DNA from: CAIOZA01 sp964464375
GTDB lineage: Bacteria; Bacteroidota; Ignavibacteria; Kapaibacteriales; UBA2268
Assembly (NCBI GenBank): GCA_964464375.1
Contig: CAYXFU010000002.1
Coordinates: forward strand, 1-64,000
DNA: 64,000 bases
Direction: 5' to 3'
The position numbers were made by a program, and so were the translations under genes. Below are positions 23,534 through 32,533 of this stretch, one piece after another. Under the pieces are notes generated by a model. That model saw only the letters and a program-made list of their open reading frames with translations. It was not told the origin of the DNA and searched no databases. How positions within the stretch are numbered: the first letter of the stretch is position 1; every line of letters starts with the position of its first letter.

Positions 23534-25801
23534 CTACTCCCTTATTATCGCACACTTTGCCACGCCTGAAGCGTCGCTCGCTGAGGATTGTCCCATAATG
23601 AGATATATACCGGTTGAAACCGGATCACCTTGCTCATTCCTTCCATCCCAGATTATCTTCTGACTTGTAGTCGTGATCGACTTGACAAGCTCTCCGTCTG
23701 ATGTAAGAATTCTGATATTCGAGTTTTCTGCTAGTCCTTCGATGATAAGATTACCATCTTTTGCCGGAATATAAGGCTGAGGATAACATGAGATATTATA
23801 ACTTGGTAATGGCTTAACCGAAAAGCTCGTCACCTCGCTCAATCCCTTTTTTGTCCCGAAATATACTTGACCTGTCTTCTCGTTAGTTGCCATCGCAATT
23901 ATTTCGTTTGTAATGAGTGGGCTATTCTTGGTATTTATCTGCATTAATTCTGTTATACCATCAGGATCAATCACCCAAACACCATCATTTGTCGCTATCC
24001 ATTTGTTATTCAGAGCGTCAACCAGAATATAATTGATTGGTGTAGATGCCAGTAATTTAATATTAGTAGGTCTGAGGATAGGTTTCGCATTTCGAAGAAC
24101 TGCCGATGGCTGTAGTATGTAAGCAAGGCCGTTGGGAGTGCCAATCCAAATAATGCCGGATTTATCTACTGCGATGCAGTTAATGTCGGAGGACTGAAGC
24201 TGTGAGTTTGAGCTATTAAAGTATCCTGTAAATGGGGTTGGGTTTTCTAAACTTTTACCTTCGTTGTAATACATAAGTCCGTCACCTTCGATTGATCCTG
24301 CCCATTTTGTACCCGAAAAATCAATTGCCAGAGGAATGAATTTTCTGTTTGACTGTGGAGAAAAGCAATAGTTCTTATCTGTTTTGTCCTGAGCCATCAA
24401 CAATGATCCCATATAGTTGTGTGCATAGTTCACTGCCCAGATAGTACCGGTTCGCGGATCAAAAACACTTTCTCCCACAACTGTGAAGTTAGCTTCATTT
24501 GAATTATTGGCTGATCCTGTCAGGCAACTATTTGCATTATCATCAATTTTAAAACTATATTTACTGTTCTCCTTCGAAACAACCAACAAACCGGAACCCC
24601 AGCTTGACAGAACAACTCTTCCGTCAGGAATTGCACTTACTTTGTAGTAGGCATCAGTCTTTATTTCAGGATATTGCTTTAAATTGAAATTCTCCCATAT
24701 ATTATCATATAGTTTCATGAAACCACGTCCGCGACCAATTTGCTCGGTTGCACTCCATAATGCACCATCGCGGTCAACAGCGAGATGTGTGAAAAGATTC
24801 GAAGTCGGTGATTCGGGTTTAATCTGCTTAATCTGATCTGATTTGAGTACAATCCCATGCTCATTTAGCAGTAGTATAGCTTCGTTATTCAAGGGATTAG
24901 GAATGAATTTATTAATTAACGCAGAATCGGTTATGTCAGCACTGGTGTATATCATTTTGTTTGTCAAATCCTCCAAATAGAATGGAGTTGAAATATAAAG
25001 TGTATCATTCAAAATATTGATGGATTTGATTGGATTCCAAATTGCAGTCGAAAATATACTACTAAATAGTGTATCTTTTAATTCACAAACATTTGTATCG
25101 CTTATGCAGTAAATTGAACCCTTATATGCGGCAATACCGTTAATCTTGTTTGTAATCAATCCATTGGATTTTGTATAATTGGTCCAGGATTCAGGATCAA
25201 TAATTGAAGAATTTAGTTTTATCGAGGCAACACCTTCGTCAGTAGCCACCCAAAGCCGGTTATTTGCTATTATGATCTGATTAACCTGCGTATTTGGTTT
25301 GAATGTACCTAAACGCGGGGGAGTTTGTCTGAATACTCTTTCTTTGGTATCAAATACTGTCAACCCGAATCCGCCTCCGATATAAGCCAGATTACCATTG
25401 AAGATAATATCATTTATTTTTGCATTGGGGAAATTAGGCCTGAGAATGTCGGTAACATGAGTAAAAGTAAAATCTTCTGAAACTATATCGATAACTCCGT
25501 CAAATGTACCTATATAGACTTCCTTTGAGGCTCTGTTCGCCTTGACAGTAGTAACATCCAACGATAAAAGAGCATCGAGATTTCTGAATACCGTAGTGGT
25601 TTGACCTGCTTCATCATAAACAAACAATCCACCTGGAGAGCCCGCCCATACACGTCCACGCGAATCAACATCGGCTGTAACTACATTTAGAATTGAGGAA
25701 TGTGTTTTCCAGTTCTCTAACTTGATTGCGGTTTGGGAATAATTATCTGTTGAAATAGTAATCAAAAAAAGAGATATTGCCAATAGCATCTGAATCTTCA
25801 T
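23534..25801 (-). CDS. PorZ-like beta-propeller protein of type IX secretion
   Basis: A 755-residue exported protein with its signal peptide at residues 1-22. Residues about 28-330 and 400-640 form two sets of propeller blades (VDSRGRVWAGSPGGLFVYDEAG, IWIGTPNGLAYI, KWIATNDGVWVID), as in PorZ and two-component regulator propellers. The last 85 residues are a FlgD-like/sorting module: YNISCYPQPYIPAKDGNLIIEGL ... DGRNEQGDPVSTGIYL. PorZ sits on the surface and helps load anionic lipopolysaccharide for cargo attachment; that role is inferred from layout. The stop abuts the repeat cluster. Confidence 0.75.
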   Translation of the reverse strand: MKIQMLLAISLFLITISTDNYSQTAIKLENWKTHSSILNVVTADVDSRGRVWAGSPGGLFVYDEAGQTTTVFRNLDALLSLDVTTVKANRASKEVYIGTFDGVIDIVSEDFTFTHVTDILRPNFPNAKINDIIFNGNLAYIGGGFGLTVFDTKERVFRQTPPRLGTFKPNTQVNQIIIANNRLWVATDEGVASIKLNSSIIDPESWTNYTKSNGLITNKINGIAAYKGSIYCISDTNVCELKDTLFSSIFSTAIWNPIKSINILNDTLYISTPFYLEDLTNKMIYTSADITDSALINKFIPNPLNNEAILLLNEHGIVLKSDQIKQIKPESPTSNLFTHLAVDRDGALWSATEQIGRGRGFMKLYDNIWENFNLKQYPEIKTDAYYKVSAIPDGRVVLSSWGSGLLVVSKENSKYSFKIDDNANSCLTGSANNSNEANFTVVGESVFDPRTGTIWAVNYAHNYMGSLLMAQDKTDKNYCFSPQSNRKFIPLAIDFSGTKWAGSIEGDGLMYYNEGKSLENPTPFTGYFNSSNSQLQSSDINCIAVDKSGIIWIGTPNGLAYILQPSAVLRNAKPILRPTNIKLLASTPINYILVDALNNKWIATNDGVWVIDPDGITELMQINTKNSPLITNEIIAMATNEKTGQVYFGTKKGLSEVTSFSVKPLPSYNISCYPQPYIPAKDGNLIIEGLAENSNIRILTSDGELVKSITTTSQKIIWDGRNEQGDPVSTGIYLIMGQSSASDASGVAKCAIIRE

Positions 25802-25882
25802 TGCAATTTACCGGATTTGTTAAATAAAAATTCGTAGCAATTATATTATAGTAATCTCCCTTTATATGGCTTGCTTGATTGT

Positions 25883-26350
25883 TTAGACTATTTTTCCGAT
25901 TAATGAACTCATTTCGATTGCAGAAACAGCTGATTCGAATCCTTTGTTGCCGCCTTTGCTGCCGGCTCTTTCTATCGCTTGTTCAATAGAGTCAGTAGTC
26001 AAAACTCCCAGAATACATGGGATGCCAGTGTCGAGATTAATCTTAGCTACGCCCTTTGTAACTTCGCTGGCAATAAAATCAAAATGTGGGGTGGCGCCTC
26101 TAATAACTGCACCCAAAGCTATAACTGCATCATACTTTCCGGTTAATGCCATTTTTTGTGTTACTATTGGTATTTCGAATGCTCCTGGGCAATAAACAAC
26201 TGTTATTTTTGCATCATCGGCACCGTGACGTTTGAATGCATCCAAAGCTCCGTCAAGAAGCTTAGTAACAACAAAGCTGTTCCAGCGTGAAACTACTATC
26301 CCAAAGGATTTCCCTTTTGCATCCAGCATACCCTCTATTACTTTTGGCAT
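25883..26350 (-). CDS. ribH: 6,7-dimethyl-8-ribityllumazine synthase
   Basis: A 155-residue enzyme of riboflavin synthesis that condenses 5-amino-6-ribitylaminouracil with dihydroxybutanone phosphate. Typical motifs are SRWNSFVVTKLLDGAL, VVYCPGAFEIP (substrate pocket), ALGAVIRGATPHFDFIA with catalytic His89, and GVLTTDSIEQAIERAG. Length matches the family; the enzyme forms icosahedral or pentameric shells. It is monocistronic here, with no FMN riboswitch visible upstream. Confidence 0.97.
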   Translation of the reverse strand: MPKVIEGMLDAKGKSFGIVVSRWNSFVVTKLLDGALDAFKRHGADDAKITVVYCPGAFEIPIVTQKMALTGKYDAVIALGAVIRGATPHFDFIASEVTKGVAKINLDTGIPCILGVLTTDSIEQAIERAGSKGGNKGFESAVSAIEMSSLIGKIV

Positions 26351-26453
26351 TTCGCGACCTCTAAAGTTAATCTTAACTATTTACAAAACTTAAATTTAAT
26401 AATTTTTCTTTGGATTGAGTGCATTTCGATAAAAATATTTTAACAAAATTGTA

Positions 26454-27080
26454 TTATTTTAATATTTCTCCGGTTTCTGAACTCCAGAAAAACAAGTCCA
26501 GTTCATCGATTGAGATATTTATTTTTTTTGAAAAATTCATGAACAATTTTTCAATTTCAAGATATTTCTTGATTGAAGATATTTGAGGTATTTCTTCTAA
26601 TACCAGATACTCAACCAGATGCTTCAAAATGTGCCTGTCCAGAATTGCCAGATCCCTATATCCGATATTCCTCATAAAATGTGAGGCTTCTTTCATTCCG
26701 ATACCTTTGATATTGTCAACTATCCAGTCTCTTTTTTCAATATTGCTTTTGTCGCTTTTCAGCATCTTCTTTACCACAGGGTATTTATCTCTCGCATCCA
26801 GCAATCTATCTGCTTTGGTATTGTGGAATCGTATGTAATGGGCTGGCTCGCGCAATATCGATGCAGCATTGAAAGGTTTATGTAGAAAATCCCTTTCCTC
26901 GAGTATCCTCTGAACTTCAAACGCTGATCTCGCTTTTGACTGAGGTGTACAGATGCAATAGCATAATTCGTAGAAGTATTTACTTTCCGGTACCAGAGCA
27001 AAGTCCTCCAATCTCTTTAGTATTGAAGGTCTCAGCCTTTCGTATTTTGCTTTTAAATTTTCAGGAAGAGAATTGATCAT
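26454..27080 (-). CDS. ogg: N-glycosylase/DNA lyase (Ogg2-type 8-oxoguanine glycosylase)
   Basis: A 208-residue base-excision repair enzyme of the Ogg2 group known from archaea and Thermotoga. The helix-hairpin-helix IKGIGMKEASHFMRNIG carries the catalytic Lys130, and LAILDRHIL carries the catalytic Asp148; the C-terminal LFFWSSETGEILK carries the small aromatic-rich end typical of Ogg2. It removes oxidised guanine and cleaves the strand. It starts 6 bases after the stop of the lyase gene at 27087 and is co-transcribed with it. Confidence 0.9.
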   Translation of the reverse strand: MINSLPENLKAKYERLRPSILKRLEDFALVPESKYFYELCYCICTPQSKARSAFEVQRILEERDFLHKPFNAASILREPAHYIRFHNTKADRLLDARDKYPVVKKMLKSDKSNIEKRDWIVDNIKGIGMKEASHFMRNIGYRDLAILDRHILKHLVEYLVLEEIPQISSIKKYLEIEKLFMNFSKKINISIDELDLFFWSSETGEILK

Positions 27081-27086
27081 AGATAT

Positions 27087-28286
27087 TTATATTATCCCCA
27101 CTTCCTGCATACAGGATTTGATTCTCTCAAAGCTTCTTTCGATGTCATTATCAATTCCCATAGATAGCCTGACCAATGCCTGAGATAATCCCATCGATTC
27201 CTGTTCTTCCAACGGTATTTCCGATGATGTGCTGTGTCCCGGAGAACTGAACAGAGTTTTATAGAACCCTAAACTAACTGCATGATAACCTACTTTTTCT
27301 TCCTGCATTCTTTCCATCAGTTTGTTCCCTTTTTCTGCTGTGCCTGCATCAAGAGTTATCATACCACCGTATCCATAGCCGGGATTCAACATACCTGAGA
27401 ATAGGTCGTATTGGGGATGTGAAGTCAAACCTGGATAGAACACCTTAACGCCCAGCTTCTCAAGTTCAGTAGCTACGTACATTCCGTTCTTGCTGTGCTG
27501 ACGCATTCTGATATGTAGTGTGTGAACATTCTTCAATATACTAGCTGACCGAAGGCTATCCAGAACTGGTCCTAACAGCATCGCAGCACCACTGTTCACA
27601 TCCCTCAGGCTTACAACAAAATCATGTGGTGCACATATTACACCTGCAACACAGTCACTCGAACCGTTGATATATTTGGTTAGGCTGTGAATAACAATGT
27701 GAGCACCATGATGAACCGGTGTTATCATAAGCGGGCTAAAAGTATTATCCACAACTAGCTGGAGCCCATGCTCATCAGCAAGTAGTCTAAGCGATGCCAG
27801 GTCAGCAATTTCCAGAAGCGGATTGCTGATGGACTCACAGTAGATAATTTTTGTTTTTGGGGTTATCTGTGCTTTAACCGCATCAAGGTCAACAATATTA
27901 ACAAAGTTCGTATTAACACCGAATTTCGGAAGAAAATTCTTCATCAATGCATAAGTTCCGCCATAAATTGTACGGCTTGAGATTATCTCATCTCCGGCAC
28001 TGCATATCTGCATTATCGTACAAACTATTGCAGCCATTCCCGAACTTGTTATCTGTGCGTATTCTGTATCTTCCAGTGCGGCAAGAGCTTTACCCAAATA
28101 ATGATTCATCGGGTTTAAATGGCGTGAGTATAAGAAACAGCCTTCGATCTCATGTTCGAAAAGCTCCTCCATTTTTTCTACTGATAAAAATGTAAATGTC
28201 GATGAATCCTCAATCGAAGGATTTACTCCTCCATATTCACCAAATACTAGATAATCTTGTAATCTGTCTGCTGGATCTTTAATCAT
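27087..28286 (-). CDS. Cys/Met-metabolism PLP-dependent enzyme (methionine gamma-lyase/cystathionine type)
   Basis: A 399-residue fold-type I PLP enzyme. The PLP Lys204 is in IHSLTKYINGSSD; SSGMAAI and VVDNTFSP carry phosphate- and ring-binding residues, and the N-terminal SRHLNPMNHYLGKALAALE is family-typical. The loop at residue 107-112 reads IYGGTYAL, so the Cys that marks classical methionine gamma-lyases is Gly here; it could be a methionine gamma-lyase, cystathionine gamma-synthase or gamma-lyase. It belongs to a two-gene operon with ogg and follows a DUF2059 gene by 9 bases. Confidence 0.87.
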   Translation of the reverse strand: MIKDPADRLQDYLVFGEYGGVNPSIEDSSTFTFLSVEKMEELFEHEIEGCFLYSRHLNPMNHYLGKALAALEDTEYAQITSSGMAAIVCTIMQICSAGDEIISSRTIYGGTYALMKNFLPKFGVNTNFVNIVDLDAVKAQITPKTKIIYCESISNPLLEIADLASLRLLADEHGLQLVVDNTFSPLMITPVHHGAHIVIHSLTKYINGSSDCVAGVICAPHDFVVSLRDVNSGAAMLLGPVLDSLRSASILKNVHTLHIRMRQHSKNGMYVATELEKLGVKVFYPGLTSHPQYDLFSGMLNPGYGYGGMITLDAGTAEKGNKLMERMQEEKVGYHAVSLGFYKTLFSSPGHSTSSEIPLEEQESMGLSQALVRLSMGIDNDIERSFERIKSCMQEVGII

Positions 28287-28295
28287 AAAAACACC

Positions 28296-28886
28296 TTATT
28301 TCTTTTTCTTTGTGGATTTAGCCGGTGTAGATTTTTGCTCTTCTGTCGGTTTGGATTTCATATCCTCGCCTGTTTTGTTCTGTTGAGCATCCTTCTTGAT
28401 GACCTCTATTTCCGGTTGGTTTATATATTTGTCTGTTATTAATTTCTGGTTTATAAAATTATAAACATAATTTCCATAGAATGTAGCTTTCTGCATCACT
28501 TCATCGTTCATCAAACCTAACTGCTCAGCCCATTTCATTCCCGTCGGACTCTCAAAGAAACTGATCAGATTTATTACCTCATCACTGGTAAATCTCTTGT
28601 CATACACTATAACAACAGAATCTATAAATCTGCTGATTTCGATCTCCTTTATCGCTTTGTCCCAATATTCCGGTGGTACATTGGTCATCATCTGTCGATA
28701 ATTCTTCATCACATCATCGATAATAATCAGGGCATAATCGCCTGTTCCTGAAATTTTCAGCAGATGCTTAATATTTTCTGATTTGCTAACCTGTTTCGTT
28801 TCTTTTGTTGATGGTGTCAGCTGGGCATTTGATACAAATAATGTCAACAAAATTATAGGAATTAATGCAAAGATAAATTTCTTCAT
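28296..28886 (-). CDS. exported DUF2059 protein
   Basis: A 196-residue protein starting at the ATG at 28886, which gives signal MKKFIFALIPIILLTLFVSNAQ; a longer frame to 28949 would place residues before it. Residues 45-145 match DUF2059 (IKHLLKISGTGDYALIIIDDVMKNYRQM, ..YDKRFTSDEVINLISFFESPTGMKW), a periplasmic helical domain of unknown role. The tail is Lys-rich (PTEEQKSTPAKSTKKKK). It precedes the lyase gene by 9 bases and could be in its operon. Confidence 0.85.
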   Translation of the reverse strand: MKKFIFALIPIILLTLFVSNAQLTPSTKETKQVSKSENIKHLLKISGTGDYALIIIDDVMKNYRQMMTNVPPEYWDKAIKEIEISRFIDSVVIVYDKRFTSDEVINLISFFESPTGMKWAEQLGLMNDEVMQKATFYGNYVYNFINQKLITDKYINQPEIEVIKKDAQQNKTGEDMKSKPTEEQKSTPAKSTKKKK

Positions 28887-29093
28887 GATGTCAATATTCA
28901 AATTGTGACTAAAAATTACAATCAAAATTGCTAAAAATATAATTTTCAAACAAGTAATAATATATTAAACGTCGTAATAGCTTACGATTTTACTTTTTAA
29001 AAGAATAAATTGTTAATGTTTTTATTCAGTAATTTGCATTGATTCCGATAATTATATTAGAAAATGAATTTTTTGATTAAAAAGGGATATGAA

Positions 29094-30101
29094 ATGAAAT
29101 TTGGTGTTTTAACTGGTGGTGGCGATAGTCCGGGTATGAATGCTTTTATCAGGGCTGTTGTCAGAAGCACAATCAATCTAAAATCTTCAACTTCTATCTG
29201 GGGAGTAATTGATGGCTGGGCTGGTCTCCGCGATAGTAACTTCCGTAAAATGGGAAAACGTGAAACTGCCGGTATTGCTCATTCCGGTGGTACTGTTCTG
29301 GGCACTCTACGGGTTCCCGAGCTAAAGGATGATATAGATATGCAGGAAGGTATTGCTTTGAATCTGCATGATAATTTCTTCGATTATCTTCTAGTAATTG
29401 GTGGTAATGGCAGTCTTGCCGCAGCCGCTGTGCTCGATAAAATTATCAAGGAAAAAGGCTACAGAACGAAAATTCTTGTTACATCAGGCTCAATTGATAA
29501 TGATGTATGCAATAAATTCGGTTTCTCAGTTGGTTTCTACAGTGCTATCGATAAATCTCTCGAAATGCTGGAATGGATTCGCGATACTGCGTCTGCTCAC
29601 CGCAGAGTTTATATTGTTAAGTCTATGGGTCGCGACTCCGGCTATCTTCCATTCTTTGCAGGAATTTCCTCCGGTGCTGAACATGTAATTCTCCCTAACG
29701 AAGATGTAAATTTCGAACAATTGGCTACTATTATCAGCGAACGCGATCGCGATACAAGAATAATTGTGTCCGAAGGTTATCATCACTTTGTTGAGGAAAT
29801 TCGCACAATTCTTGAACAAATATTCGAAAAACGAAACATTAGAAATGAAATCCGCACTGTGGACATGGGTTATTTCCAGCGTGGAGGCAAAGCAGAAGTA
29901 AAAGATATTCTTCTGGCTTCGTGGCTTGGATATAGTATGGTCAAACATGCCTTAGAGTATGGCGACAGCGGCTTCTTCACAACCTACAATGCCGGGCAGG
30001 TTCCAACAATCCTCCCACTACAAAAAGCTATCGACACCGACGAAACAAACAACATGGAGGTCAGCCAAGAATTACTCGACTTCTCCAATGCTCTAATGTA
30101 A
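29094..30101 (+). CDS. pfkA: 6-phosphofructokinase (ATP-type)
   Basis: A 335-residue glycolytic kinase making fructose 1,6-bisphosphate. Start motif GGGDSPGMNAFIRAV, ATP-site GGNGS at residues 103-107, catalytic SGSIDND at 131-137 with Asp135 and Asp137, MGRDSGYLPFF, and MGYFQRGGKAEVKD near the C-terminus. Gly106 and the absence of Lys before the TIDND-like motif (SGSIDND rather than PKTIDND) point to ATP and not pyrophosphate as donor, even though a pyrophosphatase pump is encoded nearby. The ATG at 29094 with aaaggga upstream is preferred over 29064. Codons become C-ending toward the 3' end. Confidence 0.93.
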   Translation: MKFGVLTGGGDSPGMNAFIRAVVRSTINLKSSTSIWGVIDGWAGLRDSNFRKMGKRETAGIAHSGGTVLGTLRVPELKDDIDMQEGIALNLHDNFFDYLLVIGGNGSLAAAAVLDKIIKEKGYRTKILVTSGSIDNDVCNKFGFSVGFYSAIDKSLEMLEWIRDTASAHRRVYIVKSMGRDSGYLPFFAGISSGAEHVILPNEDVNFEQLATIISERDRDTRIIVSEGYHHFVEEIRTILEQIFEKRNIRNEIRTVDMGYFQRGGKAEVKDILLASWLGYSMVKHALEYGDSGFFTTYNAGQVPTILPLQKAIDTDETNNMEVSQELLDFSNALM

Positions 30102-30125
30102 TATTCATTGCTCTAAATAATATCA

Positions 30126-30162
30126 ATTCCCATACTGATACAAATCTGTATGGGAATTTTTG
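30126..30162 (+). terminator. intrinsic terminator of pfkA
   Basis: AATTCCCATAC (30126-30136) pairs with GTATGGGAATT (30148-30158), followed by TTTT. It is 25 bases past the pfkA stop. Confidence 0.9.
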
Positions 30163-30206
30163 ATAAATATTGAAGATTAATTTTTATTTCCTTATTATTC
30201 TGTATG

Positions 30207-30882
30207 TCATGCATCCTTATCAATTGGTGTCATTGTATCTGTATCCCACAGTATCAGCCTGTCGTGATAAAATTTGTCTAATGTTTGTTCTTGATATACA
30301 GTCCCAGTTGCGAAATATTTTCCATTATGTGACGTTGTAATAATATTACAACTCCCAGGACATATAGCTTTTTTTTACTACTTTGTCATTAATAAAGTCA
30401 TATTTTACCAAGGTTACTTCTGGAGAGATTTGTGATTCAGTCCATTTTCTAGCTATTGACGCAATTATATAATTGTTTGATTTTAATAATGTTGCTGATG
30501 AAAAACCCAAGGTATCTTCTTTTAGTGGATAAATAATTTTTTTTATAAGTTTCTCTGACTTCACATCCCATAAGTACAAAGTATTAGCAAGTCCACCCGT
30601 AAGCATTATTTCACCTGCATTATTTATTTCCATGAGTTGTTGTTCGATATAATAAGCAGAGTCAGGATTTGAGAGTCTGTATAATATTTCTCCTGATTTA
30701 GCATCCATTTTATAAATATTTATCCCAACTCCGAGAAAAATATTATTTCCGTCAGCTGAAAAGATAGACTTATCTATTTTCAAAGGATAAACGTATTTCT
30801 TCCAAACTGTCTCCAAATCAACCTGAGAAGATAGTGAAATTGTAAATGCAAAACCGACTAATAATACAACAATCTTTTTCAT
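30207..30882 (-). pseudogene. exported WD40/propeller-type protein, frameshifted at a T8 run
   Basis: The 5' part (30882 down to 30346) encodes 178 residues with signal MKKIVVLLVGFAFTISLSSQ and propeller-like blades (GGLANTLYLWDVKSEKLIKK). It then hits a stop shortly after an eight-base run (T on the plus strand, 30369-30376). Dropping one base of that run continues as a WD40-like blade (TSHNGKYFATG ... HDRLILWDTDTMTPID) to a stop at 30207. A sorting tail is missing. So it is a frameshifted remnant, a slippage gene, or a base-call error in the run. It resembles the intact propeller gene at 56500. Confidence 0.7.
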
Positions 30883-30966
30883 ATTCTACTTAATCACCAT
30901 ATAAAAAAGATATATAACGTATTTTTATCAAAAATACTATTGGATTAATTAATTTTTACATTTCGA

Positions 30967-31029
30967 ATTGTAGGGACACATTGCATGTGTCCGCAATAAT
31001 ACAGTATTCATGCAATGAATCCCTACAAT
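30967..31029. repeat. nested palindromic element
   Basis: ATTGTAGGG (30967-30975) and CCCTACAAT (31021-31029) are inverted ends. Inside is GGACACA-TTGCA-TGTGTCC (30973-30991), then a second small palindrome TTCATGCAATGAA (31007-31019). It looks like a small non-autonomous element of the GTAGGGGCAC type. Confidence 0.7.
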
Positions 31030-31131
31030 GCAATTAAATTACCTATCTTTATTTCCTTGTAATACCGTTTCATTGAACCCAAATGATTCATTAGAAACTA
31101 TCAGTAAATGCTGCAATGCAAGACCCAGTCA

Positions 31132-31221
31132 GTCATTCCTGCGAATGCAGGAATCTTTTTTAACTAAGAAAGGAATAGATTCGCTACGCAGACCTTCGGT
31201 ACCCGTATGCACGGGAATGAC
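31132..31221. repeat. 90-bp element with GTCATTCC inverted ends
   Basis: GTCATTCC (31132-31139) and GGAATGAC (31214-31221) are inverted ends. Each end has its own hairpin: TTCCTGC-GAAT-GCAGGAA at the left and CCCGT-ATGC-ACGGG at the right. Single ends of the same kind occur at 2221, 2301 and 39948. Confidence 0.7.
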
Positions 31222-31330
31222 ACAACTGAACAGTGTTTTCAATGAATAGAAACGTTCTAATGCACAATTCGGGTTGAAAAAATCCTTCCCATTTCGCAAA
31301 TTGTATTAGGTGACTTGGGAAGGACAGAAT

Positions 31331-31384
31331 ATCGCGTAGCGATTATATATTGGTAGTACAATGTCCACAAAAGATAATTAATTG
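31331..31384. repeat. inverted copy of the 23446-23496 repeat
   Basis: ATCGC-GTA-GCGAT (31331-31343) is followed by a segment whose complement reads almost the same as 23446-23496, including wggacattgt and taccaatat. The copies are about 8 kb apart in opposite orientation. Confidence 0.75.
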
Positions 31385-31717
31385 GATAAAATTAAATACG
31401 AAAAAAATTATTGTGAGTACATTTTTACACCATTCTACAAATTTTATGTAAATCATTTCTTATATCTTCTCTATTTATAATTTATTCAATGTTAATGAAA
31501 ATACAACGATTGATCTAAGTATTGATAATAAATTGATCTTATACGGCTTATTGTAGGAAATGATTTGAGTAAGACTTTTAATAATTTTTTTACTAGCATT
31601 ATAATTGATATTTTTGTATCTGTACAATAATATAAATAGCAAAAAGGTATCTCAAAATCTTAACTATTAAAAGTAGTACATTAGGGATTGTATGTTCTTC
31701 AATTTATTAAGTATTTT

Positions 31718-32533
31718 ATGACAAAACCATTAATAGTCCTAACTACAGATTTTGGTACAACAGATAATTTTGTAGGAATTATGAAGGGAGTAATTCTTGG
31801 AATCTCGCCTGAAGCAATAATCATTGATTTAATGCACGAGATCCAACCTCAGAATTTTAAGCAAGCAAGCTTTTTATTATCAGTATCAATTGATTACTTT
31901 CCCAAAGGTTCAATATTTCTATCAATAGTAGATCCTGGAGTAGGAACTACAAGAAATGCGATTGTGGTTCTAACTGAAAAATATACTTTTGTAGCACCTG
32001 ATAACGGTTTACTAACTTATGTGCTTCAGAAATATAAGCCAATAGCTATATATTCAATATTTAACAAGAAATATCAATTAGATTATATAAGTGCAACATT
32101 TCATGGCAGGGATGTTTTTGCACCAGTTGCTGCTCATTTAGCAAATGGTATTGATGTAAAAACAATTGGTGATTTAATAAATCCTATCAGTCTTATAACC
32201 ATAAATCCACCCAAATGCTTTCTTGATGATCAACATATCTGGCATGGTGAAATAATGCATATTGACCGTTTTGGTAACTTAATAACGTCCCTAAAAGCCT
32301 CAACGCTTGGAATCAGTAACATTGAATTCTCTAAACAAAATTTAAGATGGAGCGTAGAAATAGCTGATTTGAAAATCAAATACCTTAGTCAAACCTTTGC
32401 TGACGTTGATTTGGGGCAATTTCTTGCTTATATTGGGAGCTATGGGTATATAGAAATAGGTGTTAGGGATGGGAATGCTTCGCAAAAGTCTGGGTTTACA
32501 ATTGAAGAAAGCGTTTATGTTTACAAATTCTGA
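31718..32533 (+). CDS. SAM hydrolase/adenosyl-chloride synthase family protein (DUF62)
   Basis: A 271-residue protein of the SAM hydroxide adenosyltransferase family. It has LIVLTTDFGTTDNFVGIMKG with Asp11 and Asp16, SIVDPGVGTTRNAIVV, FVAPDNGLLT, and FHGRDVFAPVAAHLANG. Family enzymes split S-adenosylmethionine into adenosine and methionine using water; only a few are halogenases. The ATG at 31718 is used; a TTG at 31688 adds ten residues. Its 3' end overlaps the end of the convergent kinase gene by 13 bases. Confidence 0.9.
   Translation: MTKPLIVLTTDFGTTDNFVGIMKGVILGISPEAIIIDLMHEIQPQNFKQASFLLSVSIDYFPKGSIFLSIVDPGVGTTRNAIVVLTEKYTFVAPDNGLLTYVLQKYKPIAIYSIFNKKYQLDYISATFHGRDVFAPVAAHLANGIDVKTIGDLINPISLITINPPKCFLDDQHIWHGEIMHIDRFGNLITSLKASTLGISNIEFSKQNLRWSVEIADLKIKYLSQTFADVDLGQFLAYIGSYGYIEIGVRDGNASQKSGFTIEESVYVYKF

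Larger units (their letters stand above)
30883..31717. other. repeat-rich spacer before the SAM hydrolase gene
   Basis: No gene is supported. The left part has three repeats (30967-31029, 31132-31221, 31331-31384). Bases 31385-31690 are very AT-rich and contain no recognisable promoter or structure apart from several TATAAT-like words. Confidence 0.6.

Noticed and set aside
26351..26453. FMN riboswitch before ribH
   Set aside because: The spacer is about 100 bases and has none of the conserved RFN stems.
29094..30101. Pyrophosphate-dependent phosphofructokinase (suggested by nearby hppA)
   Set aside because: GGNGS keeps the Gly of ATP enzymes and no Lys stands at the diagnostic position before the SIDND motif.
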